64,000 bases of DNA from Sphingomonadales bacterium (GCA_014763545.1 JACXVD010000005.1:1-64000); one strand, 5' to 3'. Shown: positions 9,801 to 17,089, numbered from the stretch's first letter. A program made the numbers and translations. Notes: generated from the letters alone by a model not told the origin.

Positions 9801-9986
9801 ATCCGGGCCAAGTTCTACGATTTGATCCGCAATGTCCGCTCGCTCTACGACCCCGCCTTCATGCGCGACCCGCGCGATGTCGGGCTGCAGATCGACGGGT
9901 TGCCGGCCAAGACCCAGCAGAAATCTCCGGGCGAGACACAGGCTGAACCGCCCATTCAGGACCAAGCAAGCGAGAGTAAGCCATGA
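6801..9986 (+). CDS. ydbH: YdbH-like AsmA-family intermembrane transport protein
   Basis: 1061-residue protein with one N-terminal membrane anchor (about residues 20-41) after a basic stretch, followed by a very long run of short amphipathic strands typical of AsmA-like bridge proteins. The C-terminus carries the family's characteristic end, with FDALKSLNYRQMTIDMDG and KLPIQFNINIRAKF. The next two genes are ynbE- and ydbL-like, the same order as in Escherichia coli, which strongly supports the call. In E. coli YdbH acts with TamB and YhdP in moving phospholipids to the outer membrane. The ATG at 6801 has GGAGG only 3 bp upstream; the in-frame upstream start at 6714 has no better site. Confidence 0.9.
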   Translation: MAEADSNDAAGGTVRSRRPRVLHALLAVLALVLLALGMAWSQREQIAGNVIESQLKSLGLPASYRITRIAPDRQVLEDIVIGDPARPDMTIERAEVALHYGFGAPSIGRVTLVKPRLYGSLHDGKLSFGSLDPLIFPDQQQSSGLPDLDLALEDGRALIESDYGPIGLKAEGSGNLSGGFSGILAATAPRLEYSGCDFDRATLYGKISTAGGKPKFSGPLRLARMECAGGGAMANAAFTLDAAADKALAAYDVGLAGTVGRASYGVNRAGATKLTLRGAWRDQRLTGTYRIEASDIATPQARMAGLALDGSLRAADGFSQIGTELEIAGEGIAPGRDLDATLAGLQASAADTLAGPMIAKLRAVLAREAPGSSLAASMNLRKTGEVTKLVVPQANWRGGSGATLVALSRVSLTAKAGATPLISGNIGTGGELPRITGRMERMASGRLALNMAMAPYTAGDGTLAVPELVMVQDRGGAIGFSGRVQVSGPLPGGYAERLRLPISGNWSSARGLSLWRECIDVAFDRLDLSQVRLLHRGVKLCPGSSGAILRYDRAGLRIAAGTPALALDGTLAGTPLTVRSGAVGFAYPGNLYARALDVTLGRADNAARFRLTDVEAVLGGDIVGRFAGTDAKLDAVPLDILGAQGNWRYAGGVLTLSDASFQLADRQQPARFETLQAQGATLTLENNAITADTILREPKTQREVSAVHVVHDLSSGRGSARLDVPGLLFDKALQPDELSYLAKGFVANARGTITGSGTIAWDGSGVTSSRGSFSTDDFDLAAAFGPVQGISGTVNFSDLLGMTTEPDQQLRIASVNPGIEARDGIVTFSLTGGQVLALREGSWPFLGGKLDLQPVDLDFSKPGHRRYVIELSGVDAALFVQQMELSNISASGIFDGALPLEFDEMGNGSIVGGRLVSRAPGGNVSYVGQLTYEDLSPMANYAFDALKSLNYRQMTIDMDGPLTGYIVSSVQFEGISQGEGASKNYVTRQLAKLPIQFNINIRAKFYDLIRNVRSLYDPAFMRDPRDVGLQIDGLPAKTQQKSPGETQAEPPIQDQASESKP

Positions 9987-10243
9987 ATCATGCCGAATTG
10001 ACCCCGCGCGGCGCGGCTGCGACAAGCTTTCCGACGGAGCGGAGGGTGCGAAGCGTGCGCAGGGTCGTGAATATTATGCCGGTGCTGCTGGGCGGAACGG
10101 CCATGCTCGGCGGGTGCATCAATGTCAGCGCGCCCGACAAGCCGATCGTGATCGAACTGAACATCAATATCCGGCAGGAAGTGATCTATCGCCTCGCCAA
10201 CGATGCGAACAACACGATCGAGGAAAATGCGGACATCTTCTGA
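9983..10243 (+). CDS. ynbE: YnbE-like lipoprotein
   Basis: Small lipoprotein partner of YdbH. The body matches the YnbE pattern of APDKPIVIELNINIRQEVIYR followed by an acidic end; the lipobox is AMLGGC. Its ATG overlaps the ydbH stop (ATGA), implying coupled translation. The full frame has 86 residues with an unusually long 30-residue polar-basic leader before the hydrophobic core; an internal ATG at 10076 would give a compact signal peptide and could be the true start. In E. coli YnbE is thought to sit in the outer membrane and help form a continuous YdbH bridge. Confidence 0.85.
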   Translation: MNHAELTPRGAAATSFPTERRVRSVRRVVNIMPVLLGGTAMLGGCINVSAPDKPIVIELNINIRQEVIYRLANDANNTIEENADIF

Positions 10244-10269
10244 TGGACGCGCGAAAGGGAATGCAGACG

Positions 10270-10671
10270 ATGAAGACCAGCCTCAAACTCGCGATTGCCG
10301 GTGCCGCCGCGGCCATGGCGCTTGGCGGCGTCGCCGGCGTGGCCCTGGCCCAGCGCGACCCGGCCTATGAAGCGGCCCGCAAGAGCGGGGCGATCGGCGA
10401 ACGGACCGATGGTTACCTGGGCGTGGTCGGCGCCGAAACGCCCGAGCTCAAGCGCATGGTGGCGGACCTCAATATCAAGCGCCGGGCGATCTATGCCGAC
10501 AAGGCGCAGGCCGCCAATGCCACGCTGGAGGAATATTCGCTGACCGCCGGTTGCATCGCGATCAGCCGCACCGTGCCGGGCGAGAAATACCAGGCGCCCG
10601 ACGGCACGTGGCAGACCCGCACCGCCGGTGCGCCGATGCTCGACGCGCGCTGTCCGAAGAACCTCGGCTAG
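10270..10671 (+). CDS. ydbL: YdbL (DUF1318) periplasmic protein
   Basis: 133-residue DUF1318 protein. Residues 1-28 form a signal peptide ending in ALA before QRDPAYEAAR. The mature part has the family core GAIGERTDGYLGVV and LNIKRRAIYADKA, plus two Cys (TAGCIAIS, DARCPKN). ATG 10270 is preferred over ATG 10243 and 10261 because AAGGGA (10255-10260) sits 9 bp upstream. It closes the ydbH-ynbE-ydbL operon; the E. coli protein is reported to modulate the YdbH-YnbE interaction. It is somewhat longer than the E. coli protein, through the C-terminal PGEKYQAPDGTWQTR segment. Confidence 0.88.
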   Translation: MKTSLKLAIAGAAAAMALGGVAGVALAQRDPAYEAARKSGAIGERTDGYLGVVGAETPELKRMVADLNIKRRAIYADKAQAANATLEEYSLTAGCIAISRTVPGEKYQAPDGTWQTRTAGAPMLDARCPKNLG

Positions 10672-10746
10672 GCTTTGCCGACCCGCCGCGGGCGGGGACA
10701 AGTGTGCCGCGCATCCGACTTAGGGCGAATGATGCGCCGCGGCATG

Positions 10747-10775
10747 TTGACTCACATATAGCCCCCTTCTAATGG
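10747..10775 (+). promoter_or_regulatory. Predicted sigma-70 promoter of the F0 ATP synthase operon
   Basis: TTGACT at 10747-10752 and TAATGG at 10770-10775 with a 17-bp spacer. Transcription would begin near 10782, giving a leader of about 55 bases before atpI. The region is AT-rich compared with its surroundings. The match is by eye only. Confidence 0.6.
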
Positions 10776-10836
10776 GGCCACGCCTTCGGCGGGCAGGACT
10801 TTGCGCGTGCCGCGTATTTCCCTTAAGGAACATGGC

Positions 10837-11154
10837 ATGAGCGACGAACAGCCCGCACGAGAACCGATTGCCGAGGATGCGCGGATCGACGCACTCGAAG
10901 CGCGGCTGAAAGCCGCGCGAGAGCGCGAAGAAGAGCGTAACCGGCCGCAGGTCAGGGGTGCCGATGCGAATGAAAAGCTCGGCAACCGTGTGCTGGCGGA
11001 CCTTATCGGCGGGATTCTCGGCGGCGGCCTGATCGGCTGGGTCATCGACCAGTTTGCCGGGACGACGCCCTGGGGTCTGTTGGTGATGCTGTTCCTCGGA
11101 ATGGCGGTCGCCTTCAGGAATATATTCCGGATGGCGAACAAGCGCCCCGACTGA
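10837..11154 (+). CDS. atpI: ATP synthase accessory protein I (AtpI/AtpZ type)
   Basis: 105-residue membrane protein at the head of the F0 operon. The N-terminal 40 residues are charged and coiled (ALEARLKAAREREEERNRP); two membrane helices follow (IGGILGGGLIGWVIDQF and WGLLVMLFLGMAVAF) with a short turn. Proteins of this type help c-ring assembly or ion uptake, and in alphaproteobacteria they precede atpB. ATG 10837 has AAGGAA about 8 bp upstream; the longer upstream frame is not needed. Confidence 0.88.
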   Translation: MSDEQPAREPIAEDARIDALEARLKAAREREEERNRPQVRGADANEKLGNRVLADLIGGILGGGLIGWVIDQFAGTTPWGLLVMLFLGMAVAFRNIFRMANKRPD

Positions 11155-11212
11155 GCCCCCGGCGAGGGGCCGTGGGGGCGCTGTTCACATGTGCTAGGGA
11201 ACGGTCAAAATC

Positions 11213-12004
11213 GTGGCAGTCGAACAGGCCAAAGTCGATCCGATGCACCAGTTCATGATCGAACCGATGTTCGGTTCGCAGCACTGGGAACTCGCGGGCT
11301 ACAATATTGCCTTCACCAACAGCGCGCTGTGGATGGCGATTGCTGCCGTCGCGCTGTGGATTTTCGTGTGGGGCGGGATGAAGCGCGAGCTGGTCCCGGG
11401 CCGCTGGCAGATGGCGGTGGAAAGCTTCACCGGCTTCATCGACGACATGCTCGAAGCGAATATCGGCAAGGCCGGGCGCAAATATGTGCCCTATATCTTC
11501 TCGCTGTTCATGTTCATCCTGTTCGCCAACATCCTCGGCCTGTTGCCGCTGGGCGTGGTGGGGCTGCATGCCTTCACCTTCACCAGCCACTTCACCGCAA
11601 CCGGCACGTTGGCGATCATGAGCTTCCTGATCGTGCTGGTGGTCGGTTTCTGGAAGCACAAGCTGCATTTCTTCTCGCTCTTCGTGCCGCACGGCACGCC
11701 GCTGGTGATGATCCCGCTGATCTTCGTGATCGAGCTGGTCAGCTTCATGGTGCGGCCCTTCAGCCTTGGCCTGCGACTGTTCGTCGCGATGATGGCCGGC
11801 CACGTGCTGCTCGAAGTGCTTTCGTCCTTCGTCATCGACGGGCTGAACGCGATGAGCTCGGGCATCGGCCCGGTCGTCGCGCTGCTCAGCTTCGTGCTGA
11901 TGGTGGCGATCTGCGCGCTGGAAATCCTTGTGGCCGGCATCCAGGCCTACGTCTTCGCGCTGCTCGCCTCGTTGTACATCAACGATGCCGAAAACCTTCA
12001 CTAA
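11213..12004 (+). CDS. atpB: F0F1 ATP synthase subunit a
   Basis: Inner-membrane stator subunit carrying the proton half-channels. The 263 residues contain five or six hydrophobic helices. The essential arginine lies in RPFSLGLRLF: Arg188 corresponds to E. coli Arg210. The early segment EPMFGSQHWELAGYNIAFTNS is typical of alphaproteobacterial subunit a. It starts with GTG at 11213, 58 bp after atpI, and belongs to the atpI-atpB-atpE-atpF'-atpF operon; the F1 genes are not in the window, as expected for this class. Confidence 0.97.
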   Translation: MAVEQAKVDPMHQFMIEPMFGSQHWELAGYNIAFTNSALWMAIAAVALWIFVWGGMKRELVPGRWQMAVESFTGFIDDMLEANIGKAGRKYVPYIFSLFMFILFANILGLLPLGVVGLHAFTFTSHFTATGTLAIMSFLIVLVVGFWKHKLHFFSLFVPHGTPLVMIPLIFVIELVSFMVRPFSLGLRLFVAMMAGHVLLEVLSSFVIDGLNAMSSGIGPVVALLSFVLMVAICALEILVAGIQAYVFALLASLYINDAENLH

Positions 12005-12053
12005 GCGTCTTTTCAACCAACGAAATCCCGTAGGGTACTAAGGAGTTATGGAA

Positions 12054-12281
12054 ATGGATCCTCAGGCTGCAAAGCTCATCGGCGCCGGTCTCGCTGCTAT
12101 CGGTGCCGGCATGGCCGCCATCGGTGTGGGTAACGTGTTCGGCTCGTTCCTCGAAAGCGCGCTGCGCAACCCCGGCGCCGCCGACGGCCAGCAGGGCCGC
12201 CTGTTCATCGGCTTCGCCGCCGCGGAACTTCTGGGCCTGCTGTCGTTCGTCGTCGCGATGATCCTGATCTTCGTCGCCTGA
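12054..12281 (+). CDS. atpE: F0F1 ATP synthase subunit c
   Basis: 75-residue c-ring hairpin: helix 1 Gly-rich (GAGLAAIGAGMAAIGVG), polar loop ALRNPGA, and helix 2 with the proton-carrying carboxylate Glu58 in GFAAAELLGLL. A glutamate rather than aspartate is normal for this group. ATG 12054 is chosen because AGGAG (12041-12045) lies 8 bp upstream; ATG 12048 would add two residues but leave only 2 bp to the ribosome site. Confidence 0.96.
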   Translation: MDPQAAKLIGAGLAAIGAGMAAIGVGNVFGSFLESALRNPGAADGQQGRLFIGFAAAELLGLLSFVVAMILIFVA

Positions 12282-12363
12282 CGAAATCGTGATAGCATTT
12301 GCCGGCCGGGGATACGCTCCGGCCGGTACCGGATTTTTCGCCTGACTGTCGGGACCTGATTCA

Positions 12364-12858
12364 ATGCCCCAGATAGCCCAGCTCGCGCAGACCTATTCCA
12401 GCCAGATCTTCTGGGTGCTGGTCTTCTTCGGGCTCATCTTCTTCGTCATCGGACGCGGCATGGTGCCTCGCGTGATGGAGAATGTGTCCCGCCGTGACGA
12501 CCAGATCGCCGGTGACCTGGCTGCGGCCCAGGCCGCGCGCGACCAGGCGGATGGCCAGGAAGAAGCGTGGCGCAAGCGCGAGACTGAAAATCGCGCGCAG
12601 GCCCAGGCGATCATCGCCAAGGCGAAGGCCGATGCCGCCGCCGCCAGCGAGAAGAAGCTGGCCGCTGCGCAATCGCGCCTCGACAAGAAACTGGCCGATG
12701 CGGAGGAGCAGATTTCTGCCGCCCGCGCCGAAGCCATGACCGAAGTCGAAGCCGTGGCCGCCGATGCGGCGCAGGACATCGTCCAGCGCCTCGCCGGGGT
12801 CAAGGTCACCGCGGCCAGCGCCAAGTCCGCCGTAAAGAAAGCGATGAGCCATGGCTGA
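12364..12858 (+). CDS. atpF2: F0F1 ATP synthase subunit b' (second b-type subunit)
   Basis: 164-residue peripheral stalk subunit. One N-terminal membrane helix (about residues 12-31, IFWVLVFFGLIFFVIGRGMV) is followed by a long charged coiled coil rich in Ala, Lys and Glu. Photosynthetic bacteria and alphaproteobacteria carry b and b' as a heterodimer; the next gene encodes b and overlaps this one by 8 bp, fitting equal expression of the two. The 82-bp gap after atpE contains a GC-rich inverted region (CCGGCCGGGG...CCGGCCGG). Confidence 0.95.
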   Translation: MPQIAQLAQTYSSQIFWVLVFFGLIFFVIGRGMVPRVMENVSRRDDQIAGDLAAAQAARDQADGQEEAWRKRETENRAQAQAIIAKAKADAAAASEKKLAAAQSRLDKKLADAEEQISAARAEAMTEVEAVAADAAQDIVQRLAGVKVTAASAKSAVKKAMSHG

Positions 12859-13414
12859 TCCGTTTGAACAGCAGGCCGATCACACCGGCGCGATCGAGCA
12901 GCCCGACCACGGGCTGGGCGAACATCTCGAACCCAACGCCTTCGGCCTCGGCCCGGGTGCATGGGTGTCGCTTTCGATGCTCGTCCTGCTCGCCATCGCC
13001 TTCGGCTATGCCAAGGCGCACAAGGCGATCACCGGCGGGCTCGACAACAAGATCGCCGCGATCAAGCAGCAGCTTGACGAGGCGAAGAACCTGCGGGCCG
13101 AGGCCGAGGCGCTGCGCGACGAATATGCCGCGAAGATTGCCAACGCCGAAAAGGACGCCGAAGCGATGATCGCGCATGCGCAGGGCGAGGCCGATCATAT
13201 CCTCGAAAAGGCGGAAGCCGACAGCACAGCGATGATCGAACGGCGCAAGAAGATGGCCGAAGACAAGATCGCCGCTGCCGAACGCAGCGCGGTCGAGGAA
13301 GTTCGCGCCGTGGCCGTCAGCACCGCCGCGACCGCTGCCAAGGGCCTGATCGCGGAAAAGCATGACGCCGCAGCCGATGCCAAGCTGGCCGACGAGCTGA
13401 TCTCCGGCATCTGA
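12851..13414 (+). CDS. atpF: F0F1 ATP synthase subunit b
   Basis: 187-residue b subunit, partner of b'. A hydrophilic leader of about 35 residues (Asp/His/Gln-rich) precedes the membrane helix WVSLSMLVLLAIAFGYA at about 38-54; an alpha-helical coiled coil follows to the C-terminus. The leader is longer than in E. coli b, which begins almost directly with the helix. The ATG lies inside the end of atpF'. A strong terminator follows 40 bp after the stop and closes the operon. Confidence 0.95.
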   Translation: MADPFEQQADHTGAIEQPDHGLGEHLEPNAFGLGPGAWVSLSMLVLLAIAFGYAKAHKAITGGLDNKIAAIKQQLDEAKNLRAEAEALRDEYAAKIANAEKDAEAMIAHAQGEADHILEKAEADSTAMIERRKKMAEDKIAAAERSAVEEVRAVAVSTAATAAKGLIAEKHDAAADAKLADELISGI

Positions 13415-13454
13415 ACTTCCGGCATCTGATCGTCCGGCATTCGCGCCAGACACG

Positions 13455-13482
13455 AAACCCCCGCCTCGCGCGGGGGTTTTTG
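13455..13482 (+). terminator. Intrinsic terminator of the F0 operon
   Basis: Perfect 10-bp stem AAACCCCCGC / GCGGGGGTTT with a 5-base loop, running into TTTTTG. It lies 40 bp after atpF. Confidence 0.9.
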
Positions 13483-13572
13483 TTATGGGGTGGGCAGGTC
13501 GATGGTCGCCCCATGGGTCGGCACAACAGGTGGGCTTAACAACGCAACGGCGACAAGAAGCGCGGCGGCAGC

Positions 13573-13662
13573 TCACCAATATCGCTTTGCACGGAAATCC
13601 TGTATGGCCCGCGCGATCGAGAACACGATGGCGGCAGTGACAGCGATAACCAGGTGGGTCAT
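13573..13662 (-). CDS. Possible 29-residue membrane microprotein
   Basis: An ATG at 13662, 15 bp after the gloB stop, opens a 29-codon frame ending at TGA 13573. The peptide starts MTHLVIAVTAAIVFSIARAI and ends in a basic, aromatic tail (FRAKRYW), the pattern of a single-pass small membrane protein. GGGAAG lies a few bases before the ATG. The other frames give nothing credible here. There is no family support, so this is a candidate only. Confidence 0.35.
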   Translation of the reverse strand: MTHLVIAVTAAIVFSIARAIQDFRAKRYW

Positions 13663-13677
13663 AGCGCTTCCCGGCCT

Positions 13678-14433
13678 CTAGAAACTGTCCTTGCCCGCCC
13701 TCAGCGCGGCAAATGTGTCCACCGGCGAGGTACCGCCCCAGCGCGCCTGCATTTCGGGGATATCGGCGCGCAGGAAGGGATTGGTCGCCAGTTCGCGGTC
13801 CAGCCGCGTCGGCACGGTCCATTCGTCCCGGCTGCGTTTGTCGGCGATCTCCGCCGCATATTCGGCCAGCGCCTGGTTATCCGGATCGGCATGCAGCGCG
13901 AATTTCGCGTTCGAGGTGGTATATTCATGCGCGCAATACAGCAGGGTGTCGCCTGGCAGTGCCTTGATCCGCGAGAGGCTGGCCCAGAACTGGTCGGGCG
14001 TGCCTTCGAACATCCGCCCGCAGCCCAGCGCGAACACGCTGTCGCCGACAAAGGCGATCCCGGCTTCGGGCAGGTGATAGGCGACGTGGCCCAGCGTGTG
14101 CCCGCCCACGTCGATCACCTGCGCGGTGACGCTGCCCAGCGCGACCGTGTCGCCGCCTGTCACCACGCGGTCTAGCGGGGCGATCTTCGCGACTTCCTGC
14201 GGCCCGCTCACCTGCGCGCCGGTCGCTTCCACGATGGCCTTGTTCCCGCCCGCATGGTCGGGATGCCAGTGGGTGTTCCAGATCTGGGTGATGCGCCAGC
14301 CCTTGGCCTGCGCCTGGCGGAGATATTCCGCGCCGTCGGGCGTGTCGATCGCCGCGGTCTCGCCGCTGGCCGGATCGTGGAGCAGATATCCGTAATTGTC
14401 GGACAGGCAGGGGAATTGGTGGATCTGGATCAT
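13678..14433 (-). CDS. gloB: Hydroxyacylglutathione hydrolase (glyoxalase II)
   Basis: Hydrolyses S-lactoylglutathione to lactate and glutathione, the second step of methylglyoxal detoxification. 251 residues with the metallo-beta-lactamase fold: THWHPDH at residues 54-60 binds the two metals, and further ligands are in GGHTLGHV, FVGDSVFALGCGR and YCAHEYT. ATG 14433 begins MIQIHQFPCLSDNYGYLL, the usual N-terminus; the upstream in-frame ATG would add ten atypical residues. It is downstream of rpsA on the same strand but separated by a terminator. Confidence 0.97.
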   Translation of the reverse strand: MIQIHQFPCLSDNYGYLLHDPASGETAAIDTPDGAEYLRQAQAKGWRITQIWNTHWHPDHAGGNKAIVEATGAQVSGPQEVAKIAPLDRVVTGGDTVALGSVTAQVIDVGGHTLGHVAYHLPEAGIAFVGDSVFALGCGRMFEGTPDQFWASLSRIKALPGDTLLYCAHEYTTSNAKFALHADPDNQALAEYAAEIADKRSRDEWTVPTRLDRELATNPFLRADIPEMQARWGGTSPVDTFAALRAGKDSF

Positions 14434-14465
14434 GGCGCGCATCCTAGCCGTGCACGCCTGCATAG

Positions 14466-14500
14466 CAAAGGCCCGCCGCTCGGGTGAGCGACGGGCCTTC
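14466..14500 (-). terminator. Intrinsic terminator after rpsA
   Basis: The minus strand reads AAGGCCCGTCGCTC, then a short loop, then GAGCGGCGGGCCTTT; the stem is nearly perfect with one bulge. It lies about 50 bp after the rpsA stop and separates rpsA from gloB. Confidence 0.75.
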
Positions 14501-14551
14501 GATTATTGGCTGCAGGCGGCGTTCAGGCCGCCCGCCGGGCCCGAGGCAGGC

Positions 14552-16258
14552 TTACTGCTTGCCCTTGAGCGCTTCGCCGAGGATGTCGCCGAGCGAGGCA
14601 CCCGAATCCGACGAACCATACTGTTCGACAGCCTGCTTCTCTTCGGCGATCTGGCGCGCCTTGATCGAGAAGTTGGGCTTCTTCGAACGGTCGAAGCCGG
14701 TGACCATCGCGTCGACCTTCGCACCGGCCTGGAAGCGGTCGGGGCGCTGTTCGTCGCGGTCGCGGCCGAGGTCGCTGCGCTTGATGAAGCCGGTGGCGCC
14801 GTCGTCGCCGACCTGCACTTCCAGACCGCCATCACGCACTTCGAGCACGGTCACGGTGACCACGTCGCCACGCTTGAGGCCGCTCGTCGAAGCCGTGCCG
14901 CCGGCAGCCGGAGCACCCTTTTCGAGCTGCTTCATGCCGAGGCTGATGCGTTCCTTGTCGACATCGACGTCGAGCACCACGGCCTGGACCTGCTCGCCCT
15001 TGCGGTGCAGCGCCAGCGCGTCTTCGCCCGAGATGCCCCAGGCGATGTCGGACATGTGGACCATGCCGTCCACATCGCCGTCGAGGCCGATGAACAGGCC
15101 GAATTCGGTCGCGTTCTTGACTTCGCCTTCCACGGTCGAACCGACCGGGTGCTTCTCGGCGAAGGCTTCCCACGGGTTCTGCTGGGCCTGCTTGAGGCCG
15201 AGGCTGATGCGGCGCTTGTCCGAATCGACCTCCAGCACGATCACATCGACTTCCTGCGAGGTCGACACGATCTTGCCCGGGTGGACGTTCTTCTTGGTCC
15301 AGCTCATTTCCGAAACGTGGACCAGGCCTTCGATGCCCGGCTCCAGCTCCACGAAGGCGCCGTATTCGGTGATGTTGGTGACAGTGCCCGACAGCTTCGC
15401 GCCGACCGGGTACTTCGCGGCGACACCATCCCACGGATCGCTTTCAAGCTGCTTCATGCCGAGGCTGATGCGCTGCGTATCCTGGTTGATGCGGACGATC
15501 TGCACCGTGACGCTCTGGCCGATTTCGACCACTTCGCTGGGGTGGTTGACGCGCTTGTAGCTCATGTCGGTGACATGCAGCAGGCCGTCGATCCCGCCCA
15601 GGTCCACGAAGGCGCCGTAGTCGGTGATGTTCTTGACGACGCCGTCGATCACCTGGCCTTCGGCCAGCTTGTCGATCAGCTCGCTGCGCTGTTCGGCGCG
15701 GGTTTCTTCCAGCACGGCGCGGCGCGAGACGACGATGTTGCCGCGGCGGCGATCCATCTTCAGGATCTGGAACGGTTGGGCCATGTCCATCAGCGGGCCG
15801 ACATCGCGCACCGGGCGGATATCGACCTGGCTGCCGGGCAGGAAGGCCACGGCGCCGTCGAGGTCGACGGTGAAGCCGCCCTTGACGCGGCCGAAGATGC
15901 GGCCTTCGACGCGCTTGCCTTCGCCAAATTCGGATTCGAGCTTGTCCCAGGCGGCTTCGCGGCGGGCGCGGTCGCGGCTGAGCATCGCTTCGCCATCGGC
16001 ATTTTCGACGCGATCGACGAAGACTTCGACTTCGTCGCCGACCGACAGGCCGTGATCGTCTTCACCGCGGGCAAATTCGCGCAGCGCGATGCGGCCTTCG
16101 CTCTTGAGGCCGACGTCGACCATGGCGAAGCCGTTTTCGATGGCGGTGACGGTGCCCTTGACGACGCGGCCTTCGAAGCCGTCTTCGCCGGCGCCGCCGA
16201 GCTGTTCGTTGAGCAGCGCCTCAAAATCGGCGCGAGAGGGATTGGCAGTAGAAGCCAT
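14552..16258 (-). CDS. rpsA: 30S ribosomal protein S1
   Basis: 568-residue S1, which binds mRNA leaders and helps load them on the 30S subunit. Six S1/OB domains can be followed, each with a phrase like GTVTAIENGFAMVDVG, GVVKNITDYGAFVDLG, GTVTNITEYGAFVELE and GEVKNATEFGLFIGLD; domains 3 to 5 end with the repeated RISLGMKQL or RISLGLKQA phrase. The first two domains are more divergent, as expected for ribosome docking. ATG 16258 is preferred over the upstream in-frame ATG at 16279. The leader holds two direct CGGGTAAA copies and an ACCGGT/ACCGGC-rich stretch just before the gene. Confidence 0.97.
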   Translation of the reverse strand: MASTANPSRADFEALLNEQLGGAGEDGFEGRVVKGTVTAIENGFAMVDVGLKSEGRIALREFARGEDDHGLSVGDEVEVFVDRVENADGEAMLSRDRARREAAWDKLESEFGEGKRVEGRIFGRVKGGFTVDLDGAVAFLPGSQVDIRPVRDVGPLMDMAQPFQILKMDRRRGNIVVSRRAVLEETRAEQRSELIDKLAEGQVIDGVVKNITDYGAFVDLGGIDGLLHVTDMSYKRVNHPSEVVEIGQSVTVQIVRINQDTQRISLGMKQLESDPWDGVAAKYPVGAKLSGTVTNITEYGAFVELEPGIEGLVHVSEMSWTKKNVHPGKIVSTSQEVDVIVLEVDSDKRRISLGLKQAQQNPWEAFAEKHPVGSTVEGEVKNATEFGLFIGLDGDVDGMVHMSDIAWGISGEDALALHRKGEQVQAVVLDVDVDKERISLGMKQLEKGAPAAGGTASTSGLKRGDVVTVTVLEVRDGGLEVQVGDDGATGFIKRSDLGRDRDEQRPDRFQAGAKVDAMVTGFDRSKKPNFSIKARQIAEEKQAVEQYGSSDSGASLGDILGEALKGKQ

Positions 16259-16459
16259 AAGTTCGGTTTTCCCGTTCACATTTGCTACCGGCCACCGGTT
16301 TACCCGGGGTCTTTACCCGTCTGCTCGCACCATTGCGGGCCGTACGGGGCAAGAGGGCCGTGTTCCGCGCAGGGCCGGATGCGCCTGCGCAGGTCCTGTC
16401 GAGCCACAGCTGTCGAGAACGGTCGCGCGCCTAGGCGAAAGGGGGCCGCAAAGCAAGCG

Positions 16460-16479
16460 AAAAGGCGCGGAATCGCGCC
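16460..16479 (-). terminator. Probable terminator after the DUF2202 gene
   Basis: On the minus strand GGCGCG-ATTC-CGCGCC is followed by TTTTCG. It is a short but perfect 6-bp GC stem, about 35 bp after the stop of the ferritin-like gene and upstream of rpsA. Confidence 0.55.
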
Positions 16480-16511
16480 GGGCCGCCGCTGCGATCAGCC
16501 CTTTCGCGCGG

Positions 16512-16913
16512 TCACAGCCCGGCGCATTGCCGGAAGGCAGGCAGGTGATTGTCGCGCGACGCCGCCTGCAGGGCGAGGAAGACTTGCACCACATCGTCGT
16601 TGCCGCTGGGCAGGCTGGCCAGCAGGCGATCGTACATCGCGATGTTTTCTTCCTCCGCCGCGACGCCGATCTTGCAATTGTCGATCAATGTGTCCGCCGC
16701 CGTCCCGCGACCGACCCAGCTGTTGGCGGGCACGGCCAGATTGCGCGCCTGGTAGAGCGCGATGACCTTCGCGGCATGTTGGCGTTCGGCCTCGAGGATC
16801 GCACTGAAGGGGGCGACCGGGTCGAGTTTGTCGATCACGGCGATATAGGTCGCCTCGGCCTTGCGCTCGTCGTCGAGCGATGCGTCGAGCGCGGCGATCA
16901 CTTCCGCCGGCAC
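16512..16913 (-). CDS. DUF2202 ferritin-like protein, start unclear
   Basis: 133 residues from GTG 16913, all helical, fitting the DUF2202 ferritin-like family. Candidate metal ligands: Glu16 and Glu20 (DDERKAEATY), Glu43 and His46 (EAERQHAAKV), Glu87-Glu89 (AAEEENIA) and His123 (DNHLPAF). Such proteins probably bind iron or act as diiron enzymes, but their role is not settled. The same frame stays open upstream through a Pro/Thr-rich stretch to a TGA at 16989-16991 with no good start. An ATG with a GAGG-type site lies at 16992 but in another frame. A small indel near the N-terminus, or a GTG start without a ribosome site, are the two readings. It sits between a peroxiredoxin and rpsA. Confidence 0.75.
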   Translation of the reverse strand: MPAEVIAALDASLDDERKAEATYIAVIDKLDPVAPFSAILEAERQHAAKVIALYQARNLAVPANSWVGRGTAADTLIDNCKIGVAAEEENIAMYDRLLASLPSGNDDVVQVFLALQAASRDNHLPAFRQCAGL

Positions 16914-16961
16914 CGACGTGCTGGTGCCCGAAGTCGGGGTGGGCGTGGGTGTGGCGGTGGG

Positions 16962-16989
16962 TGGTGGCTCGGGTGGTGGCTCGGGTGGT
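16962..16989. repeat. Tandem 12-bp repeat encoding a Pro-rich linker
   Basis: The plus strand carries TGGTGGCTCGGG twice (16962-16973, 16974-16985) plus a partial third TGGT, next to TG-rich runs at 16939-16961. On the minus strand and in the DUF2202 frame it reads as Pro-Pro-Glu-Pro units followed by Thr-Pro pairs. The 12-bp unit does not itself shift the frame when copy number changes. Confidence 0.7.
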
Positions 16990-17089
16990 CATGGGCTGAT
17001 TGTCCTCGTCTCTATCCCGGCCCCGACGCGAAGTTGGAAGTTGGTGTGCAATGCTGTCATCAGCCTGACAGTTTACGCGAACCCTAAAA

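Noticed and set aside
10681-10700. Hairpin CCCGCC-GC-GGCGGG after ydbL as a terminator
   Set aside because: It has no following T run and a loop that is too small, so termination is not supported.
14396-16765. A 789-codon open frame on the plus strand opposite rpsA
   Set aside because: It mirrors the rpsA codons on the other strand and its protein has no domain pattern; rpsA is clearly the real gene.
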